From contig CAMCYO010000001.1 in the NCBI GenBank assembly GCA_945884695.1, forward strand, positions 124,001-188,000: 64,000 nt of DNA. The letters are read 5' to 3'. The notes under the pieces were generated by a model that saw only the letters and a list, made by a program, of their open reading frames with translations, had not been told where the DNA came from and did no database searches. Origin of the DNA: Streptomyces griseus. GTDB lineage: Bacteria > Actinomycetota > Actinomycetes > Nanopelagicales > Nanopelagicaceae. Below, in pieces: positions 9,886-17,741 of this stretch. A program made the translations under genes and the position numbers. The stretch's first letter is position 1; every line of letters begins with the position of its first letter.

Positions 9886-10697
9886 CTGGCTAGAGCCAAT
9901 TTCTTGGAGTATGTAAAAATAAATGGCGTAAAGAGCAATAGATATATCATCCAGGAAGGTGCAAATAACGAAATGAGACAGATTAAAGCAATGATGTATT
10001 CGGCCATTCGCCACGGTTGCTTGCGATAGCGCGAACGTTTGCGACTAAATCCATAACCACGCGAATCCATAGAAGCTGCTAAATTCAAAGCGCGTGCAAG
10101 AGATTCTTCGAGCAATGGGATTGCGATTCGCTTCCAGTTCCGTAAACTTTTGCTCGATTGACCGCGCAATTTTTGTGCTTGCGAGATTCGTACAACAGAT
10201 GATACGAACTGAGGAATAAGAGTGGTTGCGATAACAACAGCGACTCCGAATTCGTAGAACATCACAGGAATAGAGCGCAATACTCGATGAGGGCTAGTCA
10301 TTGAAGTCGCAACCCCAAAACATGCTATAACTCCAGCCATTACTAAAGCTTCATGGAAGGTCAGAGACAATCTTTCTGCAGTAACCGCGCCCCCTAGGTG
10401 AATTCCCGACATCCATGATGGAAAAGAGATTTGGGGGAGTGTAAATAGCGTTTGACCGGGGTAGGGAACCCCGATGAGAGTGGCAATCAATAAACGAAGA
10501 GCAATGATTAAGAGCCCTAATTTGAGCGAAACCCAGAAACTGCCAGCCCATGGGGAAGGGTTTACAGAAGTGAGAACGAGCAGGCTCATTCCGGCGATTG
10601 CAATTGGTGTTGTGATTATCGAGTCGGCTCTTGCGATATCTATGGCAAGAGAAATCGACCAGAGCCACCAAAGACCAGGATGAAGCTGCGTTAACAC
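9882..10697 (-). CDS. ecfT: ECF transporter transmembrane coupling protein (EcfT)
   Basis: The 271-residue protein has about five to six membrane segments and the cytoplasmic coupling-helix region with short Ala-Arg/Ser-Arg-Gly motifs (SLARALNLAASMDSRGYG) that contact the two ATPase domains. It starts with GTG at 10697, two bases after the stop of the preceding secreted-protein gene, and ends in an ATGA overlap with the ATPase gene. It is the scaffold of the predicted cobalamin importer. Confidence 0.88.
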   Translation of the reverse strand: MLTQLHPGLWWLWSISLAIDIARADSIITTPIAIAGMSLLVLTSVNPSPWAGSFWVSLKLGLLIIALRLLIATLIGVPYPGQTLFTLPQISFPSWMSGIHLGGAVTAERLSLTFHEALVMAGVIACFGVATSMTSPHRVLRSIPVMFYEFGVAVVIATTLIPQFVSSVVRISQAQKLRGQSSKSLRNWKRIAIPLLEESLARALNLAASMDSRGYGFSRKRSRYRKQPWRMAEYIIALICLISLFAPSWMIYLLLFTPFIFTYSKKLALAR

Positions 10698-10699
10698 AG

Positions 10700-11245
10700 C
10701 TACTTCTTCTGCTTAATGAGAAGAGATGGAGGAGTTGTTATCTCTGCGCCACATTCTTTAGCAGGGTAACCAGATAGTGCGCAAACAAATCCTGATGCGC
10801 TGGCGCGCACTTTGACGACTGCTTGAAGAATGTCAAAACCGATAGCTGATTTATCTACTACAACGCAAGTAGCAATAGTTCTTGGGCTTACTTCACCACG
10901 CGGGCGGAGCACGGTTCGTCCGAAATCAATAACAACGCCGATACGTTTCTTATTTTCACCGGCAAATTTTGTTGTTGCGCAGAGTTTGGCAAAACTCGGA
11001 GTGATGCGAGGGGCTTGCGCATCGACAATCGCATCGCTACTGAATGTGAAGACCCAACCCTCGACTGAGCCGTCGGGCACAATTGTTGTGGGACCTGTCA
11101 TAGCACTTATCCAAGGAGTTGATCCAGTTGGAGATTGAAAATAGCCCCAATAGCGATATCCCTTATCGGCGGCAAATGCTGGAGTCATAAATAGAGCGGG
11201 TATCGCAAATATCGCTAGCAGTATTGCTATGAAAAACTTTTTCAT
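10700..11245 (-). CDS. SCO2322-family secreted protein of the cobalamin-type ECF operon
   Basis: The 181-residue protein has a signal peptide (basic start, hydrophobic stretch, cleavage near PAFAADKG) and then the GYRYWGYF opening that I recognise from the actinobacterial SCO2322 family, whose genes sit beside ECF transporters. Three later cysteines could form disulfides. The biochemical role is unknown; its place as first gene behind the riboswitch suggests a part in corrinoid capture outside the membrane. Its ribosome site is inside a hairpin (11250-11275). Confidence 0.75.
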   Translation of the reverse strand: MKKFFIAILLAIFAIPALFMTPAFAADKGYRYWGYFQSPTGSTPWISAMTGPTTIVPDGSVEGWVFTFSSDAIVDAQAPRITPSFAKLCATTKFAGENKKRIGVVIDFGRTVLRPRGEVSPRTIATCVVVDKSAIGFDILQAVVKVRASASGFVCALSGYPAKECGAEITTPPSLLIKQKK

Positions 11246-11249
11246 CTGG

Positions 11250-11275
11250 GTGAGTCCCTTCTAAGGGAGCCTCAC
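11250..11275 (-). promoter_or_regulatory. ribosome-site-sequestering hairpin below the cobalamin riboswitch
   Basis: On the minus strand GTGAG-GC-TCCCTT pairs with AAGGGA-CTCAC. The AAGGGA arm is the only good ribosome-binding site and ends 9 bases before the ATG at 11245. No U-run follows, so translational rather than terminator control is the better reading. Confidence 0.65.
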
Positions 11276-11284
11276 AGGGCGGAC

Positions 11285-11480
11285 CATCGATCAATGTGCG
11301 TAAATATCACCACACAATTCTTTGGACGAACGCCCCGCAAACCTCGACGGGTGTTGTAGTTCGTGCCCTTACTCAGGTAATCCGACTTAGCAGTTTTTAG
11401 CTGCTTTACGGTTGCGGGTCAGCGCCGGATTCTCACCGGACTTCCCCTGAATGCAAAGGACTATTAAGTTGTAGGCGTAG
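11285..11480 (-). promoter_or_regulatory. cobalamin (AdoCbl) riboswitch
   Basis: Read on the minus strand the region holds the cobalamin aptamer core: GGGGAAGTCCGGTGAGAATCC, GGCGCTGACCCGCAACCGT, then a short AGCAG/CTGCT hairpin and a GTCGGAT-ACCTG stretch. These match the conserved core of B12 riboswitches. It fills most of the 314-base gap 11246-11559 and precedes the minus-strand ECF operon, not the plus-strand aldo/keto reductase. When corrinoid binds, the downstream hairpin is expected to shut off translation. Outer limits are approximate. Confidence 0.92.
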
Positions 11481-11559
11481 AGAACCACAGGTCTGTAGAG
11501 TTAGCAACAGGGCGCGCAGATTTCGTTGTCAAGATTGATTTTCGAGGGAGTTTCCAAAT

Positions 11560-12561
11560 ATGGAGTACCGCCGTTTAGGTAGCACTGGCATGTATGTATC
11601 CGAAATCTCTTATGGCAACTGGATTACTCATGGCTCTCAAGTTGAACAAGCCAGTGCTCTAGCTTGCGTAAGAGCCGCCATCGATGTCGGCATCACAACC
11701 TTTGACACTGCAGATGTTTATGCCAAAACCAAAGCCGAAACCATTTTGGGTAAAGCGCTCAAGGGTGTTCGCCGAGAATCATATGAACTCTTCACGAAGG
11801 TTTATTGGCCAACAGGAGATGGAAAAAATGATCGTGGCTTATCACGCAAACATATTATGGAATCATGTAATGCATCGCTCAAGCGTTTAAATACCGATCA
11901 TATTGATCTCTATCAGGCACATCGTTTTGACTATGAAACTCCGCTTGAAGAAACCCTTGGCGCATTTGATGACCTTATTCGCGCTGGGAAAGTGCATTAC
12001 ATCGGTACATCAGAATGGCGGGCCAGTGAAATTGCTGCAGCTCTTAAGATTCAAGATCAGCGCGGTTACAACCGATTCATTTCAAACCAACCGCAATATT
12101 CGATGCTGTGGCGAGTAATCGAGGCCGAAGTGGTTCCGCTTTCAATTCGCGAAGGCATTGGGCAAGTTGTTTTCTCACCTATCGCACAAGGTGTTTTAAC
12201 TGGGAAATATAAGACAGGCAAGCGCCCGCCAGTTGGTTCGCGTGCCACCGACAGGAAAAATGGCGCAAATATGATCTCCCGATGGATGAGGCCAGAGGTA
12301 CTCAATACTGTGGAACATCTCAGGCCAATTGCCCAAAAAGCTGGATTGACTATGGCCCAACTTGCAGTTGCTTGGGTATTGCAAAATCCTAGTGTTTCTA
12401 GCGCCATAATCGGTGCAACAAAGCCAGCTCAAGTTAAAGAGAATGCAAAAGCATCGGGAGTGAAGCTATCGCCGGAAGTAATGCAAGGCATCAATAGAGT
12501 TTTGGGGATGTTGCCTGAAACAGATCCTGAAAAGAATGTCAGCCCAAATCCGCGTCCGTAA
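11560..12561 (+). CDS. aldo/keto reductase (Kv-beta/YghZ-like)
   Basis: The 333-residue TIM-barrel oxidoreductase shows the catalytic tetrad of the family: Asp and Tyr in FDTADVYAKTKAE, Lys in ELFTKVYWP and His in DLYQAHRFD. The C-terminal NADPH-binding region includes SSAIIGATKPAQV. GAGGGAG lies 9 bases before the ATG. The closest relatives by motif are the Kv-beta-like/YghZ reductases acting on aldehydes; the actual substrate is not evident. It stands alone between the divergent riboswitch operon and the convergent DUF3043 gene. Confidence 0.92.
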   Translation: MEYRRLGSTGMYVSEISYGNWITHGSQVEQASALACVRAAIDVGITTFDTADVYAKTKAETILGKALKGVRRESYELFTKVYWPTGDGKNDRGLSRKHIMESCNASLKRLNTDHIDLYQAHRFDYETPLEETLGAFDDLIRAGKVHYIGTSEWRASEIAAALKIQDQRGYNRFISNQPQYSMLWRVIEAEVVPLSIREGIGQVVFSPIAQGVLTGKYKTGKRPPVGSRATDRKNGANMISRWMRPEVLNTVEHLRPIAQKAGLTMAQLAVAWVLQNPSVSSAIIGATKPAQVKENAKASGVKLSPEVMQGINRVLGMLPETDPEKNVSPNPRP

Positions 12562-12570
12562 AAACTTGAA

Positions 12571-13131
12571 TTAGGAGAGTTTATCTCCCGGTTTTTTCTG
12601 TGGTCTTGGCGCGCGCATTCTACGAATCATGGTCGATCTTGACCATGCGTAGAAACCTAGGCCCTTAGCAGATTCATTTGGAAATCTTTCGGCAACTTCC
12701 TTCTTGATTCGACGACTTAAAACAAATCCTTCAATGATTGCCACAATGAAAAGTATCGGTGGCAAGTTGACAATATATTTCGCCAGTGGCGCAACATTTG
12801 AGAGTAAAACAATTACTAGGAGCCCAGGGAGCAAAAATTCTGCAACCGAACGACGGGTATCAACGAAATCTCTCACGAATCGTCTAGCTGCTCCACGATC
12901 CCTTGGTGTTAAGGCGTTTTCATCACCGCGCATAAATGCTTCGCGAGATTCTCTGCGAGAACTTCTTTGTAGTTCTTTCTGTTTGCGACGTTCTTCTTTA
13001 TTGGTTGCAGGTGCCATCGAGTTAACGACCAATTTTGCTTGGGCATCTTTGCGCTTTGGCGTGGCTTTGCCTTTGACGGCAGGAGTTTTGGCGGCTGTTT
13101 TCCTTGGCTTCTTCTTAGGAGTTGTGCTCAT
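12571..13131 (-). CDS. DUF3043 membrane protein
   Basis: The 186-residue protein has a basic Lys/Ala/Pro-rich N-terminus (about 40 residues), the actinobacterial DUF3043 core MRGDENALTPRDRGAARRFVRDFVDTRRSVAEF, two adjacent membrane segments (LLPGLLVIVLLSNV and NLPPILFIVAIIEGFVL) and a short basic tail. No function is known. The ATG at 13131 follows a TATAGT box by 7 bases, pointing to a leaderless message. Confidence 0.88.
   Translation of the reverse strand: MSTTPKKKPRKTAAKTPAVKGKATPKRKDAQAKLVVNSMAPATNKEERRKQKELQRSSRRESREAFMRGDENALTPRDRGAARRFVRDFVDTRRSVAEFLLPGLLVIVLLSNVAPLAKYIVNLPPILFIVAIIEGFVLSRRIKKEVAERFPNESAKGLGFYAWSRSTMIRRMRAPRPQKKPGDKLS
12574..12597 (+). terminator. possible weak intrinsic terminator after the aldo/keto reductase
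   Basis: GGAGA and TCTCC form a 5-bp stem followed, four bases later, by six T residues. It overlaps the last codons of the convergent DUF3043 gene. The stem is short, so this is tentative. Confidence 0.3.
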
Positions 13132-13138
13132 GGGGCCG

Positions 13139-13144
13139 ACTATA
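13139..13144 (-). promoter_or_regulatory. -10 box for the DUF3043 gene, leaderless arrangement
   Basis: On the minus strand TATAGT is followed by 7 bases and the ATG at 13131; there is no purine-rich ribosome site in between. Confidence 0.45.
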
Positions 13145-13170
13145 GATGGGGAAAGTGGGTTAGTGCCAGA

Positions 13171-14313
13171 TTAAGCCAGGGCGAGCATCTGTTCTAAGGC
13201 AATTTTTGAAAAATGTGCGGTTTTCTCATCTACCTTTATTTGATTAACAAGATGATTGGCTACGAGGGATTCCATTGCCCATACAAGGTGGGGGAGATCG
13301 ATTCGGTTCATGGTGGAGCAGTAGCAAACAGTTTTATCAAGAAAAACAATCTGCTTATCTTGGTGATTATTGGCCAAGCGCTGAACAAGATTGAGTTCTG
13401 TTCCTATGGCCCATGCCGAACCAGATGGGGCCTTTTCAATCGTTCGGATGATCATTTCTGTAGAGCCCACCACGTCAGCGCTTGAAACAACCTCGTGTTG
13501 ACATTCCGGATGAACCAGTACTTTGACTCCAGGGATTCTCTTCCTTACTTCATGGACGGTGTCTATTGTGAATCTTCCATGAACTGAACAGTGTCCACGC
13601 CATAAAATAACTTTTGCATTCCGAATTTGATCAGGAGTTAATCCTCCCATTGGCTTCCAGGGATTCCACAAAACGCAATCCCCAAGTGTGAGGCCAAGTG
13701 ACAGTACTGCGGTATTTCTACCCAAATGCTGGTCAGGTAGGAAGAGAATTTTCTCACCTTTGCTGAGCGCCCATTGCATTGATCGTGCCGCGTTTGATGA
13801 TGTACAAACAGTTCCACCATTTGCACCAGTAAAACTCTTAATTGCAGCAGAGGAATTCATATACGTCACAGGTATCGTTTTATTAGCAACACCTAATTCA
13901 GTAAGTGCATCCCAACAAGTCGCAACTTGTTGGGCAGATGCCATATCTGCCATAGAACAACCAGCAGCAAGGTCTGGAAGAATTACTTTCTGATCTTTTG
14001 TTGTGAGAATATCTGCACTCTCTGCCATAAAATGGACTCCACAGAAAATTACATATTCCGCATCTGGTCGCTTAGCTGCCTCTTGTGCAAGTTTGAATGA
14101 ATCACCTGTGACATCGGCAAAATCAATGACTTCATCGCGTTGGTAGTGGTGGCCAAGTATGAGTGCGCGCGCACCTAGAGCTTCACGTGCGACACGAGCC
14201 CGTTGCTTTAGATGGGGGTCACTTGCTGGAGGAAGTTGCCCATCGCATGAGACGCCACGCTGGCTGGCAAGGTCAGAACCTGCCCCAAGAAGTAATAGAT
14301 CACTCAATGCCAT
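13171..14313 (-). CDS. nadA: quinolinate synthase
   Basis: The 380-residue iron-sulfur enzyme condenses iminoaspartate with dihydroxyacetone phosphate in NAD synthesis. It has GHHYQRDEVIDFADVTGDSF at residues 54-73 and three conserved cysteines expected to hold the 4Fe-4S cluster: C119 in GCSMADM, one in GGTVCTSSNAA, and one in VCYCSTMNRI. nadB and nadC are not adjacent. A TAGGCT box lies one base before the ATG; if it is the -10 element, a leaderless start at the TTG at 14307 would fit better, so the exact start is uncertain. Confidence 0.95.
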   Translation of the reverse strand: MALSDLLLLGAGSDLASQRGVSCDGQLPPASDPHLKQRARVAREALGARALILGHHYQRDEVIDFADVTGDSFKLAQEAAKRPDAEYVIFCGVHFMAESADILTTKDQKVILPDLAAGCSMADMASAQQVATCWDALTELGVANKTIPVTYMNSSAAIKSFTGANGGTVCTSSNAARSMQWALSKGEKILFLPDQHLGRNTAVLSLGLTLGDCVLWNPWKPMGGLTPDQIRNAKVILWRGHCSVHGRFTIDTVHEVRKRIPGVKVLVHPECQHEVVSSADVVGSTEMIIRTIEKAPSGSAWAIGTELNLVQRLANNHQDKQIVFLDKTVCYCSTMNRIDLPHLVWAMESLVANHLVNQIKVDEKTAHFSKIALEQMLALA

Positions 14314-14416
14314 GAGCCTATTGTGGCGCCTTCTTTAAGTTTCTGCGAGTAGGCTTTGCGGATAGTGATGTGAAGAACATCCAAGAAAAGCGTTAATGCG
14401 GAGAGAGAGATCGACT

Positions 14417-14773
14417 ATGAGTGCAGAGACAACAATCACCCCAGTTATAACGGGAGTTAAATTAACCGATGTAGCAGCAACCAAAGTTGCCTCGCTATTG
14501 GCCCAAGAAGACCGTGATGATCTTGTACTGCGTGTCGCAGTTCAACCTGGTGGTTGCTCTGGTTTGCGTTATCAGCTCTATTTCGATGACCGCAATCAAG
14601 ACGGCGACATAACTTATGCTTTTGGTAGCGTCAAAGTTGTCATCGACAAGATGAGCGATCCGTATTTGTCGGGTGCCTCCATTGATTTTGTTGACACTAT
14701 TGAAAAACAGGGATTTACTATCGATAATCCCAACGCAGGCAGTTCATGCGCCTGCGGTGATTCTTTTAGCTAA
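14417..14773 (+). CDS. erpA: A-type iron-sulfur carrier (ErpA/HesB-IscA family)
   Basis: The 118-residue protein delivers iron-sulfur clusters to target enzymes. The three ligand cysteines are present: C47 in GGCSGLRYQL and C111/C113 in GSSCACGDSF. The start at 14417 (MSAETTI) is chosen because GAGAG precedes it; an in-frame ATG at 14396 would only add seven basic residues. It sits upstream of the PfkB kinase, the same grouping as Rv2204c/Rv2202c in mycobacteria, and next to the cluster-requiring nadA. Confidence 0.92.
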   Translation: MSAETTITPVITGVKLTDVAATKVASLLAQEDRDDLVLRVAVQPGGCSGLRYQLYFDDRNQDGDITYAFGSVKVVIDKMSDPYLSGASIDFVDTIEKQGFTIDNPNAGSSCACGDSFS

Positions 14774-14830
14774 GAATTTCTCACGAAATTCAACGTCGCA
14801 ACGGTTATTAGGTAAGTTCATTACGCACTT

Positions 14831-15823
14831 ATGAGAATTGGCGTCGCAGGATCCGTCGGACGTGACCATCTCATGACTTTTCCGGGAAAATTCACCGATT
14901 CACTTGTTGCGGGTTCGTTAGAAAAAGTCTCTCTTTCATTCTTAGTCGATGCTCTAGATATCCGCCGCGGTGGGTGTGCTGCAAATATCGCATTCGGTAT
15001 GGGAGTTTTAGGGCTAAACCCAATTTTGATCGCCGCAGTGGGTAGGGATTTTGCAGATTACCAAACATGGCTTTCGCGTCATGGTGTTGACACATCTCAT
15101 GTTCTGGTTTCAGAAACACTTCATACCGCTTTGTATATGGTTACAACCGATACCGAACTAAATCAGATCGCTTCGTTTTTTCCTGGCGCAATGAGCGAGG
15201 CTAGAAATATTGAACTCCAACCAATTATGGAAAAAACGGGGATTTTGGATTTAATTGTTATTTCACCTGATGATCCAGAAGCGATGTTGCGACACAGCGA
15301 AATTGCGCGCAAACAAGGAATAGCTTTTGCAGCGGACCCATCACAGCAGATGGCGCGAATGGATGGTGAAGAGATTAAGCGTCTCATAGTAGGAGCCAAG
15401 TATCTGTTTCTTAATGAGTACGAGCTTGCTCTAGCAATCCAAAAAACGGGTTGGACCGATGCCCAAATTCTTGATTGTGTTGATGTCCGAATTGTTACTT
15501 TGGGTTCTGATGGATCTAAGGTTGAACAGAAAGGGGTTGCACCAATTTTTGTAGGAGTCGCTCAAGAAAAGGCGAAAATAGATCCAACAGGTGTCGGCGA
15601 CTCGTATCGTTCGGGATTTATTGCTGGTTTAGCGTGGGGCCTTGATTATGAAAGGTGCGCCCAGATGGGTTCAATGCTTGCCACCTACGTAATTGAAACA
15701 AAAGGAACCCAGGAGTACAGATTTACAAGAGATGAGTTCTTAGAACGGTTTGAGTTGGCCTTTGGTGTAATTGCTGCAAAGGATCTTAGGGAGCACCTCG
15801 TACACTTTGGCTTTGACTCTTAA
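14831..15823 (+). CDS. PfkB-family kinase, adenosine-kinase-like (AdoK/CbhK type)
   Basis: The 330-residue sugar/nucleoside kinase has the N-terminal PfkB substrate region GGCAANIAFGMGVLG followed by AAVGRDFADY, and the C-terminal catalytic motif DPTGVGDSYRSGF with the general-base aspartate. The best-known relative in this genomic position is mycobacterial AdoK (Rv2202c), near ctaC, so adenosine phosphorylation is a reasonable inference, though sugar kinases of the same family cannot be excluded. Confidence 0.85.
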   Translation: MRIGVAGSVGRDHLMTFPGKFTDSLVAGSLEKVSLSFLVDALDIRRGGCAANIAFGMGVLGLNPILIAAVGRDFADYQTWLSRHGVDTSHVLVSETLHTALYMVTTDTELNQIASFFPGAMSEARNIELQPIMEKTGILDLIVISPDDPEAMLRHSEIARKQGIAFAADPSQQMARMDGEEIKRLIVGAKYLFLNEYELALAIQKTGWTDAQILDCVDVRIVTLGSDGSKVEQKGVAPIFVGVAQEKAKIDPTGVGDSYRSGFIAGLAWGLDYERCAQMGSMLATYVIETKGTQEYRFTRDEFLERFELAFGVIAAKDLREHLVHFGFDS

Positions 15824-15834
15824 AAAGATTGCAT

Positions 15835-16920
15835 TTATCTACTGCGAAGTGTGAGTACATTTCTTTGAATTGATTGGATAAGCGATTCAACTTGGGGTTC
15901 TTCTATGCCTGGATGCAAAGTTATGCGCACATTTCCATGCGTAGGTAAGCCCATTGCAGCGAGCACATGGCTAGGGCGGAGATTGTCCGCACTGCAGGCC
16001 GAACCAGAATCAACACTAATACCGTCGACCTCGAGTGCTCGGAGTAATTCCTCACCTTCAACATCTTCAAATGAGGCTGAAATCAAATGATCCATGGATT
16101 CATCAAGATTGCCAGCGATAAAACTGCGTTCTATTGCAGAGAATGATTTGCGAATATGAATATTAAAATTTCGCAAACGCTCTGATTGAACTGCATATTC
16201 TTTGCTCCATTCTTCCAGAGCAACGGCACTGGCAAGCAACAATGGGAGTGAAACTGAGTTAGGCGTTCTCTCTGTTCCAATGTGAGGAAGCGGATTTTTC
16301 CATCTCGCTGATTTATTGATTATGACAACTCCAACCCCTGCAGGACCTTGCCATGTTGGAGCGCTAAAGGCAGCAGAACTCCAACGAGTGGGAAGCGGAA
16401 GAGTGGGTAGCGCCTGCGTGTAATCGCAGGCAATTTGAAATTCCTGAGATGCTTCAACGAGTTTTTCAACATCCTGAATAACGCCAGTTTCACCGTTAGC
16501 GACCTGAAGGGCGAATACACCTTGTGAGTTTTTAGAAGTTGCTAGGAGCTCTTGGATGGAAATCTGGCCATCTGCATCAACTGGTATTTGACTCACCAAA
16601 TCCCAATTTTGGGCAACTGCATACACTTCTTTTCTATCAATAGCTGAATGTATGAGGCGTTGTCCATCTTGCAATAAGCCTTGCACTGCAAAAAAAGTAG
16701 CAAGTGCAGGCTCTCCGATAATTTCTATATCGGTAACATCCACGTGGAAATGTTCTGCCAATGAGGAGAGGGCTTCATGGCGCAATATGGCGGTTTTAGC
16801 GCTTTGGTGTCCCAATTTGCGAGGGTCGTGCCAGCCTTGTTCCATGGCCGCAAGGAGTGTTTGGCGGGCCTTGAGATGCATCGGAGCATCAGTCCGAAAA
16901 TTATTTGTGATAGGAACCAC
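15835..16920 (-). CDS. cysteine-desulfurase-like class V aminotransferase fold, catalytic lysine missing
   Basis: The 361-residue protein aligns along its length with NifS/IscS-type cysteine desulfurases: NGETG (142-146), D166 and Q169 that contact the PLP ring, QGPAGVGVVI (191-200) and the cysteine loop SGSACSADNLRPSH with C309. However, the residues that should read His-Lys before this glycine loop are P188-T189, and the PLP-stacking Glu-His-Ser region reads D95-R96-K97. Without the Schiff-base lysine normal PLP chemistry is not expected. The frame is intact, so this is a conserved-looking pseudoenzyme rather than a broken gene. Start is GTG, divergent from ctaC. Confidence 0.75.
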   Translation of the reverse strand: MVPITNNFRTDAPMHLKARQTLLAAMEQGWHDPRKLGHQSAKTAILRHEALSSLAEHFHVDVTDIEIIGEPALATFFAVQGLLQDGQRLIHSAIDRKEVYAVAQNWDLVSQIPVDADGQISIQELLATSKNSQGVFALQVANGETGVIQDVEKLVEASQEFQIACDYTQALPTLPLPTRWSSAAFSAPTWQGPAGVGVVIINKSARWKNPLPHIGTERTPNSVSLPLLLASAVALEEWSKEYAVQSERLRNFNIHIRKSFSAIERSFIAGNLDESMDHLISASFEDVEGEELLRALEVDGISVDSGSACSADNLRPSHVLAAMGLPTHGNVRITLHPGIEEPQVESLIQSIQRNVLTLRSR

Positions 16921-16966
16921 CCGTGGAAGGTTACTCGCTCCTGCTCGTTATGACTAAATAGGGCAC

Positions 16967-16972
16967 TATCAT
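16967..16972 (+). promoter_or_regulatory. -10 box for ctaC, leaderless arrangement
   Basis: TATCAT followed by 7 bases and the ATG at 16980; no ribosome site lies in between. Confidence 0.4.
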
Positions 16973-16979
16973 TTAGCCT

Positions 16980-17741
16980 ATGCCGTCAAGGATTCGCTTC
17001 AAGAAACGCGCGCTTTTGCCTCTACTAGCGCTGATCACCCCCGGCCTTTTTTTATTGACAGGATGTTCCAAAGTATCAAATCTGGGCTTTCCTGAAAAGG
17101 TAACAAGCGTTAACGATTTGTCCTTACCGCTATGGCAGGGTGCGTGGATTGCTGCCGGAATTGTCGGCATATTTACCGCAGGTTTAATCGCATGGGTTGC
17201 AATTTTCCACCGTAAGAAGAATGAGGAATTTCCTAAACAGAGTCAGTATAATATCCCCGTTGAGTTGGCCTATACCATTATTCCACTAGTCATAGTTGCT
17301 GTTCTCTTTGGCTATACGGCAATCATTGAAGATAAAATTGTGAAGCAAGATCCGACAACAGTTATGCATGATATTTCTGTCGAAGGAATTCAATGGTCAT
17401 GGCAATTTGCATATCCCGAAGCTGGAGCGAATGCGATTGTTACTGGCACTCCAGACAAGCCACCAGTTCTAGTTATCCCACAAGGCGAACGAGTCCGATT
17501 TACATTAACCTCGAACGATGTGGATCACGGATTCTGGATACCAGCTTTTATGATTCAAATGCAGAACCTTCCTGGCGTAACGAATTATCTTGAATTTACG
17601 GCTAACAAACTGGGTGAATATCCTGGGCGTTGCAATATGTTGTGCGGCCGAGACCACACACGAATGCTTTTTACAGCCAAAGTTGTGACACCGACTGACT
17701 ATCAAAGGTATCTAGCCCAACTTAAGGTGGCACAATCATGA
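16980..17741 (+). CDS. ctaC: cytochrome c oxidase subunit II (CuA subunit)
   Basis: The 253-residue lipoprotein has a lipobox (LLTGC, C29), two membrane helices (about 55-76 and 96-117) and a CuA cupredoxin domain. CuA ligands H183, C218, C222, H226 and M229 are present. The residue between the two cysteines that is normally glutamate (backbone CuA ligand whose side chain also binds the Mg ion) is M220. The gene ends in an ATGA overlap with ctaD. It takes electrons from the bc1 complex at the outer membrane face. Confidence 0.95.
   Translation: MPSRIRFKKRALLPLLALITPGLFLLTGCSKVSNLGFPEKVTSVNDLSLPLWQGAWIAAGIVGIFTAGLIAWVAIFHRKKNEEFPKQSQYNIPVELAYTIIPLVIVAVLFGYTAIIEDKIVKQDPTTVMHDISVEGIQWSWQFAYPEAGANAIVTGTPDKPPVLVIPQGERVRFTLTSNDVDHGFWIPAFMIQMQNLPGVTNYLEFTANKLGEYPGRCNMLCGRDHTRMLFTAKVVTPTDYQRYLAQLKVAQS

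Noticed and set aside
9886-10014. N-terminal extension of the double ABC ATPase
   Set aside because: The extension is read inside ecfT in another frame; the ATGA overlap start at 9885 matches the family.
11282-11559. Riboswitch control of the aldo/keto reductase
   Set aside because: The aptamer core reads only on the minus strand; the plus-strand gene has its own ribosome site and no aptamer in its orientation.
15835-16920. Frameshifted or broken cysteine desulfurase gene
   Set aside because: The frame is uninterrupted and all other motifs align in register; the lysine is substituted, not lost by a shift.
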